A stretch of 64,000 nt of DNA from contig MWYZ01000086.1 of NCBI GenBank assembly GCA_002050365.1, positions 1-64,000 on the forward strand, in the 5' to 3' direction. Origin of the DNA: Acidobacteria bacterium 28-1. GTDB lineage: Bacteria > Acidobacteriota > Blastocatellia > Pyrinomonadales > Pyrinomonadaceae. The notes under the pieces are model-generated. The model did not search any database. It was given only the letters and a program-made list of their open reading frames with translations, and was not told where the DNA came from. Within the stretch, counting starts at the first letter, position 1, and every line of letters starts with the position of its first letter. This document shows positions 51,225 through 59,884 of the stretch, piece by piece. The translations under genes were made by a program, and so were the position numbers.

Positions 51225-52175
51225 TTATTTCGGCTGAATTCTCAACAGATAACTGCAGACGGCAATCGGCACGCCTGCCGAAACGGAAATTCTTTGTCCG
51301 ATTTGAAGCTCGTAATTATTAATCATTGCCGGATTGCGTCCTTCGTTTATCATCGAAAAGTTTCCTTGTCCGTCATAAATCAAGTTCAAATGCCGACGAC
51401 TAATTTCCGGGTCGCCTGCCAGCGCAACGTCAACCGGTTTCGATTTTGAGCCGCGCCCGATGCTGATTTCGTTTTGATAAATGGGAACGACCGTTTGCCG
51501 AACACCGCCGCGCCAAACTTCCAGACGATAAAGTTCCGGTGCTTGTCGTTTTGCAACGTGCGTCATTTCCTCCGCCGAATCATTCGGCATCGGCGGTTGG
51601 CTCATCTGTTGGACGGTCGGCGGCGGCTGATATGCAGCTGAAGGTTGATTTTGGACAAAATTCGGAGTTGGAAGAGGTGAACTAGACGCTTGCGTTTGAT
51701 TTTCCGGCTCCGGCTGCGGCATCGCTTTCGGGCGCGACAGAATGCTTGTTTTGTTGCTGGAAGAATCATCCCAACTATGCTGAACGCGCACGTCGCCCGC
51801 TTCGAGCGTTCCGTCAACGCGCAATTCGACGGCGAACGATTGCGTTTCGAGTTTCTTTTTGCCGGCAATTTCTTTGGCTCGCTCGGCTAAAATGTGATAA
51901 AGACCTTGTTCCAAACCTCTGCGCTTCGCGCCTTGCCAATCTTTGTCGTCCGTTTCGCTCAAGAAAATTGTATATTCGGTCGGAATAATCGTCGTGCCTT
52001 GCGGCAGAGGAACTATCTCATTCTGCATCACCGCTTCGACTGCTTTGGCAATTTTAACGATGAATTCTTCGGCTCGACTGCGCGGCTTGATTTGCGCGTC
52101 GCGGGCGGCTTCTTCCAAAACCAGTTCCGCCGATTCGCCGTCAATCCATTTTCTAACCTTATCTAAAACGCTCAT
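51225..52175 (-). CDS. FhaA-like protein: DUF3662 plus FHA domain
   Basis: 316 residues from the ATG at 52175. The N-terminal about 125 residues match DUF3662 (EEFIVKIAKAVEAVMQNEIV, LPQGTTIIPTEYTIFLSETD), the domain that binds MviN-type partners in mycobacterial FhaA. A Pro/Gln-rich linker leads to the C-terminal FHA domain (about 220-316, ISIGRGSKSKPVDVAL, EISRRHLNLI). It is the downstream gene of the kinase at 52270 and probably reads its phosphorylation. Confidence 0.9.
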   Translation of the reverse strand: MSVLDKVRKWIDGESAELVLEEAARDAQIKPRSRAEEFIVKIAKAVEAVMQNEIVPLPQGTTIIPTEYTIFLSETDDKDWQGAKRRGLEQGLYHILAERAKEIAGKKKLETQSFAVELRVDGTLEAGDVRVQHSWDDSSSNKTSILSRPKAMPQPEPENQTQASSSPLPTPNFVQNQPSAAYQPPPTVQQMSQPPMPNDSAEEMTHVAKRQAPELYRLEVWRGGVRQTVVPIYQNEISIGRGSKSKPVDVALAGDPEISRRHLNLIYDGQGNFSMINEGRNPAMINNYELQIGQRISVSAGVPIAVCSYLLRIQPK

Positions 52176-52181
52176 ATTATT

Positions 52182-52268
52182 CAAAATTTGAGATTCAGAA
52201 TTTGAGATTCAAGATTTACGAATTAGGATTTAATTTTGAATCCTGAATTTTAAATCTTGAAACTAGTA
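52182..52268. repeat. Heptamer repeat with inverted copy
   Basis: TGAGATTCAGAATTTGAGAT-type units (52188-52232) and a complementary end (52238-52261, GAATCCTGAATTTTAAATC) fill the gap between the kinase and the FhaA-like gene. Confidence 0.7.
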
Positions 52269-52269
52269 T

Positions 52270-53781
52270 TTATTCTTCAACATCAATATAACGCTTATTC
52301 ACCCAACCATGTTCGCCATCCGACGGCTTTTCTTTAGGGTGGCTGAATTCGATGACATCAATTTCATACCAGTTATCTTTGGAATTTACAATTCGCACCC
52401 GCGAATTTTTCGGCACTACGCCGAGCGGTTCGCTTTCAGTTCCGGCAGTCGGGCGCAAATTTACGTCTATTAATGCTACGCCTTCAGATTGCTTGAACGG
52501 GTTGCTGATTGCGGGCAGAATTCCGCGCCCGCGCAGATAATTATGCGTCGCATATAAAATTCCTGCAAACAAGCTGATGAAAATTACAAACGCAGCAAAA
52601 CGGCGCAGAAAATTTTTATTTCTCTTCGGCGGCGATTGATTAATTATTTCAGGAAGTTCGGCAGACTCTCTTTCGATAATGCGTGGTTGCGGACTCGGCG
52701 ATTCGTTTGTTTTTGCATCATCGAATCTGACAACCAGCGGCGCGTTATTTGAAAGCAACGAGCTATTAATTTTTAATTCGCGCGAAGTGTTAAAGCGTGG
52801 ACGCTCCGGCGCGAGCGGCGTGTAGCCCTTGGCGACGTGTGCTTGCGGAATGGTATGCGGACGGCTGGAAATTTCGGCGGTTAATTCGCCGTCTTCGCGT
52901 TCGACGAGAAGTTTAATGCCGGATAAATCCTGCCAGAATTCGTTGACGGTTTGATGCCGCTCGCGCGAATCGTTTTGCGTCGCTTTATTTAATACTTTAA
53001 TCAAATCGTTCGCCCAGGGTTTTTGCCGAAATGCGTAGGGAAGTTCGGTTATCGGCTGATTGGCGAAAAAGCGCGGCGATTCGCAAGTGATTAAAACATA
53101 CGCCGATTTTGCCAGCGAATAAATATCGGCGGCGGGCGTTAATAGCGTGAACGTCAGCGTTCCGGTGCTGCCGGCAAACATCGGACTGTGTTCGGGCGGC
53201 GCGAACATATTCGTTCCGACGCGCGTTATCGGCGAATCCGATTGCGTAACTCGCGCCACGCCGAAATCGGCGATTTTAACCGTTTTGCGGTCTTTGGTTA
53301 AAAGCAGATTCTGCGGTTTGATGTCGCGGTGAATAATGCCGTTTTTGTGTGCGTGTCCGAGTCCGGCGCAAACTTGTTCAATGTAAAATAAAGCCTGCGT
53401 TAAAGTCAGATTGTTTTCCCGACACGCTTTTGCCAAATCGCCGCCCGGCAGATATTCAAGCACGAGATAATGAAAAACCGTATTATGTAAATCTCGCGCC
53501 GAGCCGTGTCCGAGCCGGCTGATAATGTTCGGATGGCGCACGCGGTCGAGCGCAACTGCTTCGTTTTGAAAGTTTTCAACCAGCGTGCGTTCCAAATCCG
53601 CGTCCAAATCGTTTTGCAAAAAAACATTGAGAGCTTTGATGACGACGAGACTGTGCGGCGATTGCGTCGATGCCAAAACGTCTCGCGCCACATAAATTTC
53701 TGCATAGCTGCCTTGTCCGAGTGTCTCTCGGATGTCGTAGCGTTGGTCGAGTCGGCAATTTTGTAAAGAGAGTTCTCGCAT
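52270..53781 (-). CDS. Membrane Ser/Thr protein kinase with extracytoplasmic SH3b domain (PknB-like)
   Basis: 503 residues. The kinase domain (about 15-290) has the glycine loop LGQGSYAEIYVARD, the Lys in VVIKAL, the catalytic IIHRDIKPQNLLL, DFGVARV and a GTNMFAPPEH activation loop. A linker follows, then a single membrane segment (about 395-415, FAAFVIFISLFAGILYAT). The C-terminus outside is a bacterial SH3 domain (about 425-503), where PknB has PASTA repeats, so it may sense peptidoglycan. It is divergent from the FHA-pbpA-ftsW-pstP genes. Confidence 0.93.
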   Translation of the reverse strand: MRELSLQNCRLDQRYDIRETLGQGSYAEIYVARDVLASTQSPHSLVVIKALNVFLQNDLDADLERTLVENFQNEAVALDRVRHPNIISRLGHGSARDLHNTVFHYLVLEYLPGGDLAKACRENNLTLTQALFYIEQVCAGLGHAHKNGIIHRDIKPQNLLLTKDRKTVKIADFGVARVTQSDSPITRVGTNMFAPPEHSPMFAGSTGTLTFTLLTPAADIYSLAKSAYVLITCESPRFFANQPITELPYAFRQKPWANDLIKVLNKATQNDSRERHQTVNEFWQDLSGIKLLVEREDGELTAEISSRPHTIPQAHVAKGYTPLAPERPRFNTSRELKINSSLLSNNAPLVVRFDDAKTNESPSPQPRIIERESAELPEIINQSPPKRNKNFLRRFAAFVIFISLFAGILYATHNYLRGRGILPAISNPFKQSEGVALIDVNLRPTAGTESEPLGVVPKNSRVRIVNSKDNWYEIDVIEFSHPKEKPSDGEHGWVNKRYIDVEE

Positions 53782-53860
53782 CGGGTTTTGGGAAGATTAT
53801 ATGCTATTTCACCCTAAAATATATCATTTATCTACTACGACTTTATAAATTTTAAGTTCG

Positions 53861-53937
53861 TTAATTAACTAATGCAAAAAAAATCGCTTGAGCAATTCCG
53901 TAAAGAAAATACTCAAACGATTTAGCTAATTAACTAA
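53861..53937. repeat. Hairpin flanked by an 11-bp direct repeat
   Basis: TAATTAACTAA at 53862-53872 and 53927-53937 flanks a hairpin (AAATCGCTTGAG 53881-53892 with CTCAAACGATTT 53912-53923, one mismatch). It lies in the divergent gap of 245 bases between the kinase and FHA genes. Confidence 0.5.
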
Positions 53938-53986
53938 ATAAATTTTAATTCAGTCTTTCAAGACCTTTATTTCAATAAAAAAATCG

Positions 53987-53992
53987 TATAAT
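53987..53992 (+). promoter_or_regulatory. Candidate -10 box for the fha-pbpA-ftsW-pstP operon
   Basis: A perfect TATAAT at 53987-53992, 35 bases ahead of the FHA gene. The -35 region at proper spacing is poor (CCTTTA), so this is tentative. Confidence 0.4.
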
Positions 53993-54026
53993 ATGACAAC
54001 CTAAAGTCCGACAGACAACTTTCAAA

Positions 54027-55088
54027 ATGTCAGAAAGTAAGATAACCCCAGCAAGAAAAAGTTTTTCGCTCGATTGGTTGATGCGCGGAGTTTTGACAAA
54101 ACTCGGCGAAATGTTCGATAAGCTAACCGGTAGAAATTGGAAACCTTCGAGCAGTTTAGCGACCAGCGAACTTGCCGAAAGATTAAAATCTCTTCTCGAC
54201 GCGGAAGCGAAAGACACCGGCGATAATAAAAAATTCGTGCCGCACAACATCAAGCTGAAAACACAGTGGGACAAATTCTCGACTGATTCCGAAACGGCTT
54301 TAAAAAAACTCGAAGACGAACTGCTCATCGCCGCGATTGACCACATCAACGACAAACGTTATCACACTTTCGCGCCGCTGAATTTGGAGATAAAGCCGGA
54401 TTACTTTACCGAAGGCGTAAAACTGTCGGCAAGTTTCGATCACTTCGGCGACGAAGAGAAGCGAGAAGCCGCAATCAATGTCACCGTCCCGGATTTAAGA
54501 AATGTCCTTCTTAACCCGCAGCCGGAAGTTCCAGCCGAGCCGGAAAAAGAATTTTTTACCGCCGAATTTACACTTAAAGACACAGTGAGACGAAAAGAAC
54601 TTGCCTTTGCGAGCAGAGAGCGTTTGAGCGTCGGCAGAACAAAGGAAAACGATTTATGGCTCGACGACGCAAGCGTTTCCAAAGTCCACGCCGCGCTCGT
54701 TTTAAATTCTGAAAACCAATTGATGGTTGCCGATACCGGCTCGACTAACGGAACTTTCATTAACAATCAGCGTATCGCTTACGGCAAGGCAATACCGATA
54801 AAAAGCGGTGATAAATTGAAATTCGGCACAGTCGAAGTTGCGCTTAACCGCATCGCAAAAGAGATTGAACAGAAAGAAATTTATGCGGAGAATACTGTTT
54901 TAACGAGCGGAAATTTTTCGACGAATAAGAATTTTGAAGTTCAAGCGAACATTTCCCGAAACGATGAAAACCTAATTAATAAAAATACAGCTGTGCAAAT
55001 GGAATTATCAAATTTAAGCAACTCTGAAAGTGATGAAAACATTACGCCGACCGAGCAGAGAGTTGTTTTAGATTCTGACAAACAGTAA
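54027..55088 (+). CDS. FHA domain protein with DUF3662-like N-terminus
   Basis: 353 residues. The N-terminal about 140 residues look like a diverged DUF3662 domain (LTKLGEMFDKLTGRNWKPSS; ELLIAAIDHINDKRYHTFAP). An FHA domain follows (about 185-285) with LSVGRTKENDLWLDDASVSK, VHAALV and GSTNGTFINN. The C-terminal about 65 residues are low complexity. First gene of the cell-wall operon; it parallels mycobacterial FhaA/FhaB and would recruit phosphorylated partners to the PBP2/FtsW pair. Confidence 0.88.
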   Translation: MSESKITPARKSFSLDWLMRGVLTKLGEMFDKLTGRNWKPSSSLATSELAERLKSLLDAEAKDTGDNKKFVPHNIKLKTQWDKFSTDSETALKKLEDELLIAAIDHINDKRYHTFAPLNLEIKPDYFTEGVKLSASFDHFGDEEKREAAINVTVPDLRNVLLNPQPEVPAEPEKEFFTAEFTLKDTVRRKELAFASRERLSVGRTKENDLWLDDASVSKVHAALVLNSENQLMVADTGSTNGTFINNQRIAYGKAIPIKSGDKLKFGTVEVALNRIAKEIEQKEIYAENTVLTSGNFSTNKNFEVQANISRNDENLINKNTAVQMELSNLSNSESDENITPTEQRVVLDSDKQ

Positions 55089-55121
55089 TTTTTGCGAGCT
55101 AATGCGCTCCCAGCAAAGAAA

Positions 55122-57017
55122 ATGATAATCCTTTTATTTTTTTTACAATTCGACTGGAACAAACTCCGCCCTGAAAATCTGTTTGGCGGACAAGTTCTTG
55201 AACGCACGCCGGCGGGTTTGAGCATCGTTTATCTAATCGGAACGGCAGTTTTGATTGTTTTTCTTCTTCTTTCCTTTTTCAGTAATTTCCGCCGTCCGAA
55301 ATTTGTCTTCGAGGAAAATCTGCCGAAAGAAGTGAAAAGCAAATTGACCACGACGCTGGCAAATAGAAGTTTGCGCGTCTGGCAATTCGTATTTATCTTT
55401 TTGGCTTTTTTTGTTTACGGATTTCACGTTTATTGGACTTACTTTGCCGACGAAAATAACGAGCAGTTTCAAGCCTTGAGCTACAAAGACTTACGCAATC
55501 GGCGAACACAGGCAGCGCGTCTGCGCGGCTGGATGCTTGACCGTTCGGGCAATTTGGGAAGTGCGCTCGCTTATTACAAACTCAACCAGGACGGCAACAT
55601 TAATCGAACATTTGCGCTCGAAAAAGAGATGGCGCATCTCCTCGGAACAGAGCGCGGAACGCCCGGACTTGAGCGGACAATTTATCGGCAGGAAGCCGAC
55701 GCAACGCCCGAAGCGTGGGAAGTTTTAACCACAATTAAACGTAAAGAAGACGAGCAGCGCGATGTTCGCATTACGATTGACCGCGATTTGCAGGCGTTTT
55801 TAGCCGAGCAATTAAAAGACAAAAAAGGCGCGATTGTCGTTCTCAATCCACAAACGGGCGACGTTTTAGCAATGTATTCAAATCCGGTTTTTAGCTTGAG
55901 CCAGGCGCAGACGCTCGAAGATTATCTAAAATTAGAAGGCGACAAACGCAACAAACCGCTGCTCAATCGAGCCACGCGAGAATACTACGTGCCGGGTTCG
56001 ACATTCAAAACTTTTACCATGGCTTCCGCTTTTCGGGCGGGCAAACAAAATACGCTTTTCACGAGTTTGCCCGAAGGTTTCGTTCCGTTTCGCGGTTCGC
56101 GTTCGATAACCGATGCCAACGGCGGCTGCGAGCCGCCTTACGGTTGCACGACGCTCAACATTTTGCAAGCGTTCGAGGCTTCGAGCAATCAGTATTTTTC
56201 GCAAATGGCGGTCGAATTAGGAAGAGAAAGAATCAGAGAAACCGCCGGAGCATTTAGCATTTTGGCGGTTGATACGCCGGAAGACGCTCTGCGGGCGGAT
56301 TTTTTTCCGGGCATTTGGAACGCCAGCAACGACCGCATCAGCAATGCGCTCGCGCCGCAACAATCAACGATTGTAACGGGCAAAGATATTTCAGCCTACG
56401 ACCTTGGACTCGAAGGAATGGGACAAGGTTACGCCGGTCAAATGACACCGTTTCAGATGGCTTTGATTGCCGCCGCGCCCGCTAATATGGAAGGGAAATT
56501 GATGAAGCCGAAAATCGAGATGGATTTGCCGCCGCAGATGTTTTCGCAAGTTCTCTCGCCGCCGCAAGCCGCACAGGTGCGGGAAATTATGGCGCTCGTC
56601 ACCGAAGGCGGCGGCGGCACGGCAACGCGCGTTTTCGCCAATGTTCGAGCGGCGGGAATTCGTTCGGGCGGAAAAACCGGAACGGCGGAAAAACAAGCGC
56701 CGGTTTACGATGAAAAAACGGGAAAACTTAAAACCATCAAAAAGAAACGCCGAGATGCGGACGGAAATTTAGTTGAATACAACGCGCCCGTGATGTATGA
56801 ACGCACGGACAGTTGGTACATTTCCATCGCGCCGTTAGAAAAGCCGCAGTTAGCAATTGCCGTCGTCGTCGAAGGCGGCGGTTACGGAGCGGCGGTTTCC
56901 GCGCCGATTGCCGCGAGAGTGATTTTAAAAGCGAGAGATTTAGGACTTTTGGGCGAACAGTATAAACCAAAACCGCAAGTTCCGGCGCAAATCCCGAAAG
57001 CTAAGAAAAAGAAATAA
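55122..57017 (+). CDS. pbpA: Penicillin-binding protein 2 (class B transpeptidase, PbpA-like)
   Basis: 631 residues from the ATG at 55122. Two hydrophobic segments lie near the N-terminus (about 30-52 and 85-107), followed by an extracytoplasmic region. The transpeptidase domain has the catalytic SxxK (PGSTFKTF, about residue 290), SxN (SSNQYF, about 355) and KTG (GGKTGTAEK, about 518). It cross-links peptidoglycan together with the SEDS glycosyltransferase encoded next. Its last 62 codons are the left end of a 1010-bp tandem duplication. Confidence 0.93.
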   Translation: MIILLFFLQFDWNKLRPENLFGGQVLERTPAGLSIVYLIGTAVLIVFLLLSFFSNFRRPKFVFEENLPKEVKSKLTTTLANRSLRVWQFVFIFLAFFVYGFHVYWTYFADENNEQFQALSYKDLRNRRTQAARLRGWMLDRSGNLGSALAYYKLNQDGNINRTFALEKEMAHLLGTERGTPGLERTIYRQEADATPEAWEVLTTIKRKEDEQRDVRITIDRDLQAFLAEQLKDKKGAIVVLNPQTGDVLAMYSNPVFSLSQAQTLEDYLKLEGDKRNKPLLNRATREYYVPGSTFKTFTMASAFRAGKQNTLFTSLPEGFVPFRGSRSITDANGGCEPPYGCTTLNILQAFEASSNQYFSQMAVELGRERIRETAGAFSILAVDTPEDALRADFFPGIWNASNDRISNALAPQQSTIVTGKDISAYDLGLEGMGQGYAGQMTPFQMALIAAAPANMEGKLMKPKIEMDLPPQMFSQVLSPPQAAQVREIMALVTEGGGGTATRVFANVRAAGIRSGGKTGTAEKQAPVYDEKTGKLKTIKKKRRDADGNLVEYNAPVMYERTDSWYISIAPLEKPQLAIAVVVEGGGYGAAVSAPIAARVILKARDLGLLGEQYKPKPQVPAQIPKAKKKK

Positions 57018-58852
57018 TTTAACCGCAGATAAACAAAGATGGACACAGATAAATTAAATTTCTATTTTTATTTGAAATATCAGATTTCAGATAGGAACTA
57101 TTAATTTGTGTTATTCGTGTAATTCGTGGCTAAAAACTTATGAAAAACCGCGCATCAACCCACGTTTTAATTCTACTTCTGACCGTCGCGCTGACGGCAA
57201 TCGCGCATTATTCGATTCATTACGGCGCATTGATTCGTGGTTATGAAACCTCTTATTTGACGGCGGGCAGAAATATTTTCCTACTTCTTCTCTTAGCGAT
57301 TTTGCCGATTTTCCTTGCCCGCTTTGGAAAATTTCAGGGCAATTGGACGCTTTACACATCAGCGGTTTTACTTTTCTCAATTGGTTTGACCGTGCAGTAT
57401 CGTCTGTTCAGCGACCCCGAATATATTTCTCGAAAAGACAAAGCCGAAGCCCGCCAAGCGAAAATCAAAACTCTCCAGCTTCATTACATACAGGAAAATT
57501 ATTCGGCGGAGAAAAAACAAATGATGGGCTTACCTGCCACACCGCCTTCGCCGGTTGATTTGTCGCAGGAAAAACCGCGTCCCGCTGAAGGCGATTTAAC
57601 CGACGTTTTTCTTTCGGGCAGAACGCTGATTCCGCTTTTTGCCATCGCGTGTTTCGTCGGCGTATTTGTGTTATTTCGGCGCGAGGCGGTTTTAGATTTT
57701 CTGCAGAGAAACGGCTTTCTGGTTGTATTGCTGACGCTTGTTCCGCTGCTGCTCGCGGCGATTACTTCAAGAGCGGGAAAATCTTTGGGAAATATGACGC
57801 CTTGGGAGCCGGCGAAAATTCCGTTTCTGATTGGTTTCGCGGCGTTAGAAAAGCCGCAGTTAGCAATTGCCGTCGTCGTCGAAGGCGGCGGTTACGGAGC
57901 GGCGGTTTCCGCGCCGATTGCCGCGAGAGTGATTTTAAAAGCGAGAGATTTAGGACTTTTGGGCGAACAGTATAAACCAAAACCGCAAGTTCCGGCGCAA
58001 ATCCCGAAAGCTAAGAAAAAGAAATAATTTAACCGCAGATAAACAAAGATGGACACAGATAAATTAAATTTCTATTTTTATTTGAAATATCAGATTTCAG
58101 ATAGGAACTATTAATTTGTGTTATTCGTGTAATTCGTGGCTAAAAACTTATGAAAAACCGCGCATCAACCCACGTTTTAATTCTACTTCTGACCGTCGCG
58201 CTGACGGCAATCGCGCATTATTCGATTCATTACGGCGCATTGATTCGTGGTTATGAAACCTCTTATTTGACGGCGGGCAGAAATATTTTCCTACTTCTTC
58301 TCTTAGCGATTTTGCCGATTTTCCTTGCCCGCTTTGGAAAATTTCAGGGCAATTGGACGCTTTACACATCAGCGGTTTTACTTTTCTCAATTGGTTTGAC
58401 CGTGCAGTATCGTCTGTTCAGCGACCCCGAATATATTTCTCGAAAAGACAAAGCCGAAGCCCGCCAAGCGAAAATCAAAACTCTCCAGCTTCATTACATA
58501 CAGGAAAATTATTCGGCGGAGAAAAAACAAATGATGGGCTTACCTGCCACACCGCCTTCGCCGGTTGATTTGTCGCAGGAAAAACCGCGTCCCGCTGAAG
58601 GCGATTTAACCGACGTTTTTCTTTCGGGCAGAACGCTGATTCCGCTTTTTGCCATCGCGTGTTTCGTCGGCGTATTTGTGTTATTTCGGCGCGAGGCGGT
58701 TTTAGATTTTCTGCAGAGAAACGGCTTTCTGGTTGTATTGCTGACGCTTGTTCCGCTGCTGCTCGCGGCGATTACTTCAAGAGCGGGAAAATCTTTGGGA
58801 AATATGACGCCTTGGGAGCCGGCGAAAATTCCGTTTCTGATTGGTTTCGCGG
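56833..58852 (+). repeat. Exact tandem duplication, 2 x 1010 bp
   Basis: Positions 56833-57842 recur as 57843-58852 with no difference that I could find. The unit covers the end of pbpA, the intergenic region and the first about 234 codons of ftsW. The junction shares an imperfect TCGCGSCG (two exact bases, CG). Copy number and identity imply a very recent event, or an assembly artefact. Confidence 0.92.
57140..58027 (+). CDS. In-frame FtsW(N)-PBP2(C) chimera made by the tandem duplication
   Basis: 295 residues. Residues 1-235 are identical to the start of the full FtsW/RodA encoded at 58150; residues 236-295 ([20 protein letters not shown] onward) are identical to the end of the PBP2 at 55122. 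The frame is kept by chance across the junction at 57842/57843. It lacks the SEDS catalytic region and the transpeptidase motifs, so it is not expected to be active, but it could compete for partners. Confidence 0.85.
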   Translation: MKNRASTHVLILLLTVALTAIAHYSIHYGALIRGYETSYLTAGRNIFLLLLLAILPIFLARFGKFQGNWTLYTSAVLLFSIGLTVQYRLFSDPEYISRKDKAEARQAKIKTLQLHYIQENYSAEKKQMMGLPATPPSPVDLSQEKPRPAEGDLTDVFLSGRTLIPLFAIACFVGVFVLFRREAVLDFLQRNGFLVVLLTLVPLLLAAITSRAGKSLGNMTPWEPAKIPFLIGFAALEKPQLAIAVVVEGGGYGAAVSAPIAARVILKARDLGLLGEQYKPKPQVPAQIPKAKKKK

Positions 58853-59832
58853 CGATTTTAGCGGTTTTATATAAAAATTTAGCCAGAACTTACTGGGGCG
58901 TTCCGCGAGCGAAAGATGTTATTCCGCTTCTTTTTATGGCGGTTTTGCCGTTTGTGCCGTTTTTCGTTCTCAAAGATTTCGGACAAATGATGGTTTTCAG
59001 CTCGGTTTACGCGACGCTTTATTTGATTGCCGTGCGCCGTCTGCCGCAAAGATTAGTTCTGGTTGGAAGCGTGGTTTTGTTAATCAGCGTTTTAGTCGTC
59101 GGCGCATTGCCCGATAAAACGCAGGAGAAAATTCCGCTTCTGCCGACGCTCGCCGCACCAGTTAAAAAAGTGTTGCCCGACCGAATTCAGCAACGCTTTC
59201 ATTTGTGGCTTGACGGCTTTAATCCGCCGACTCCGGAAACTGATTGGTGGCAGGAAGATTACAACGATTACTATAAGGAATTGGTCAAAAAAGACCCAGG
59301 TTTGCCCGCGCTTTTGGAGGAAGACCCGACGCTGCAAAAATCAATTAATGTTGATGCTTGGTTCGACGTGCTGGCGTTTCAGCCCGCGCAGGCGACGTTC
59401 GGACTGAATTCCGGCGGCACAACCGGCAGAGGATTAGGTTTAGGATTTGTCGAACTGATTCCCGTCGCCGATTCCGATTATATTTACGCGGCTCTGGCAG
59501 AAGAACTTGGACTTTTCGGCGGTTTATTGGTAACCTTTGCGCTGATAACTTTTGTCAGCGCGGGAGTTCGCACGGCTTTAGACGCGAGGGATATGTTCAG
59601 CAAGTTGTGCGCGGCTGGACTGGCGGCATTCATCGGATTTCAAGCTCTGGTTAATATGGGCGGAATCACGCGGGCGTTGCCGATGACGGGAATCACCTTG
59701 CCATTTGTCAGCCACGGCGGTTTTAGTCTTATTACGAGTTTCGTAATGCTCGGAATGCTCCTTGCTTTTTCACATCGCAATGCGGTTGACGCGAATCAAG
59801 TTCAAAGTTCAAAGTTCAAGGTTCAAAGTTAG
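58150..59832 (+). CDS. SEDS peptidoglycan glycosyltransferase (FtsW/RodA)
   Basis: 560 residues, about ten membrane segments. The SEDS signatures LKDFGQMMVFSSVYATLY, LGFVELIPVADSDYIYAALA and the C-terminal GITLPFVSHGGFSLI are present. It is longer than typical FtsW/RodA (370-420) because of an N-terminal addition and two large extracytoplasmic loops (about residues 85-165 and 335-420). It polymerises glycan strands for the adjacent PBP2. The final about 12 residues (NQVQSSKFKVQS) are encoded by a heptamer repeat. The PBP2-adjacent position favours RodA. Confidence 0.92.
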   Translation: MKNRASTHVLILLLTVALTAIAHYSIHYGALIRGYETSYLTAGRNIFLLLLLAILPIFLARFGKFQGNWTLYTSAVLLFSIGLTVQYRLFSDPEYISRKDKAEARQAKIKTLQLHYIQENYSAEKKQMMGLPATPPSPVDLSQEKPRPAEGDLTDVFLSGRTLIPLFAIACFVGVFVLFRREAVLDFLQRNGFLVVLLTLVPLLLAAITSRAGKSLGNMTPWEPAKIPFLIGFAAILAVLYKNLARTYWGVPRAKDVIPLLFMAVLPFVPFFVLKDFGQMMVFSSVYATLYLIAVRRLPQRLVLVGSVVLLISVLVVGALPDKTQEKIPLLPTLAAPVKKVLPDRIQQRFHLWLDGFNPPTPETDWWQEDYNDYYKELVKKDPGLPALLEEDPTLQKSINVDAWFDVLAFQPAQATFGLNSGGTTGRGLGLGFVELIPVADSDYIYAALAEELGLFGGLLVTFALITFVSAGVRTALDARDMFSKLCAAGLAAFIGFQALVNMGGITRALPMTGITLPFVSHGGFSLITSFVMLGMLLAFSHRNAVDANQVQSSKFKVQS

Positions 59833-59870
59833 TTTTGCATTTTTGACTTTGAACCTTGAACTTTGAACTT
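59797..59870. repeat. Heptamer repeat forming a 25-bp perfect hairpin
   Basis: TTCAAAG units in the last codons of ftsW; arm 59805-59829 is exactly complementary to 59846-59870 over a 16-base loop. Directly followed by the ribosome site (GGAGA) of the PP2C gene. Confidence 0.88.
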
Positions 59871-59884
59871 ATTGTGGAGAAAAG

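Noticed and set aside
57762-57980. Minus-strand frame present in both copies of the duplication
   Set aside because: It is the antisense of the PBP2 tail; repetition comes only from the duplication.
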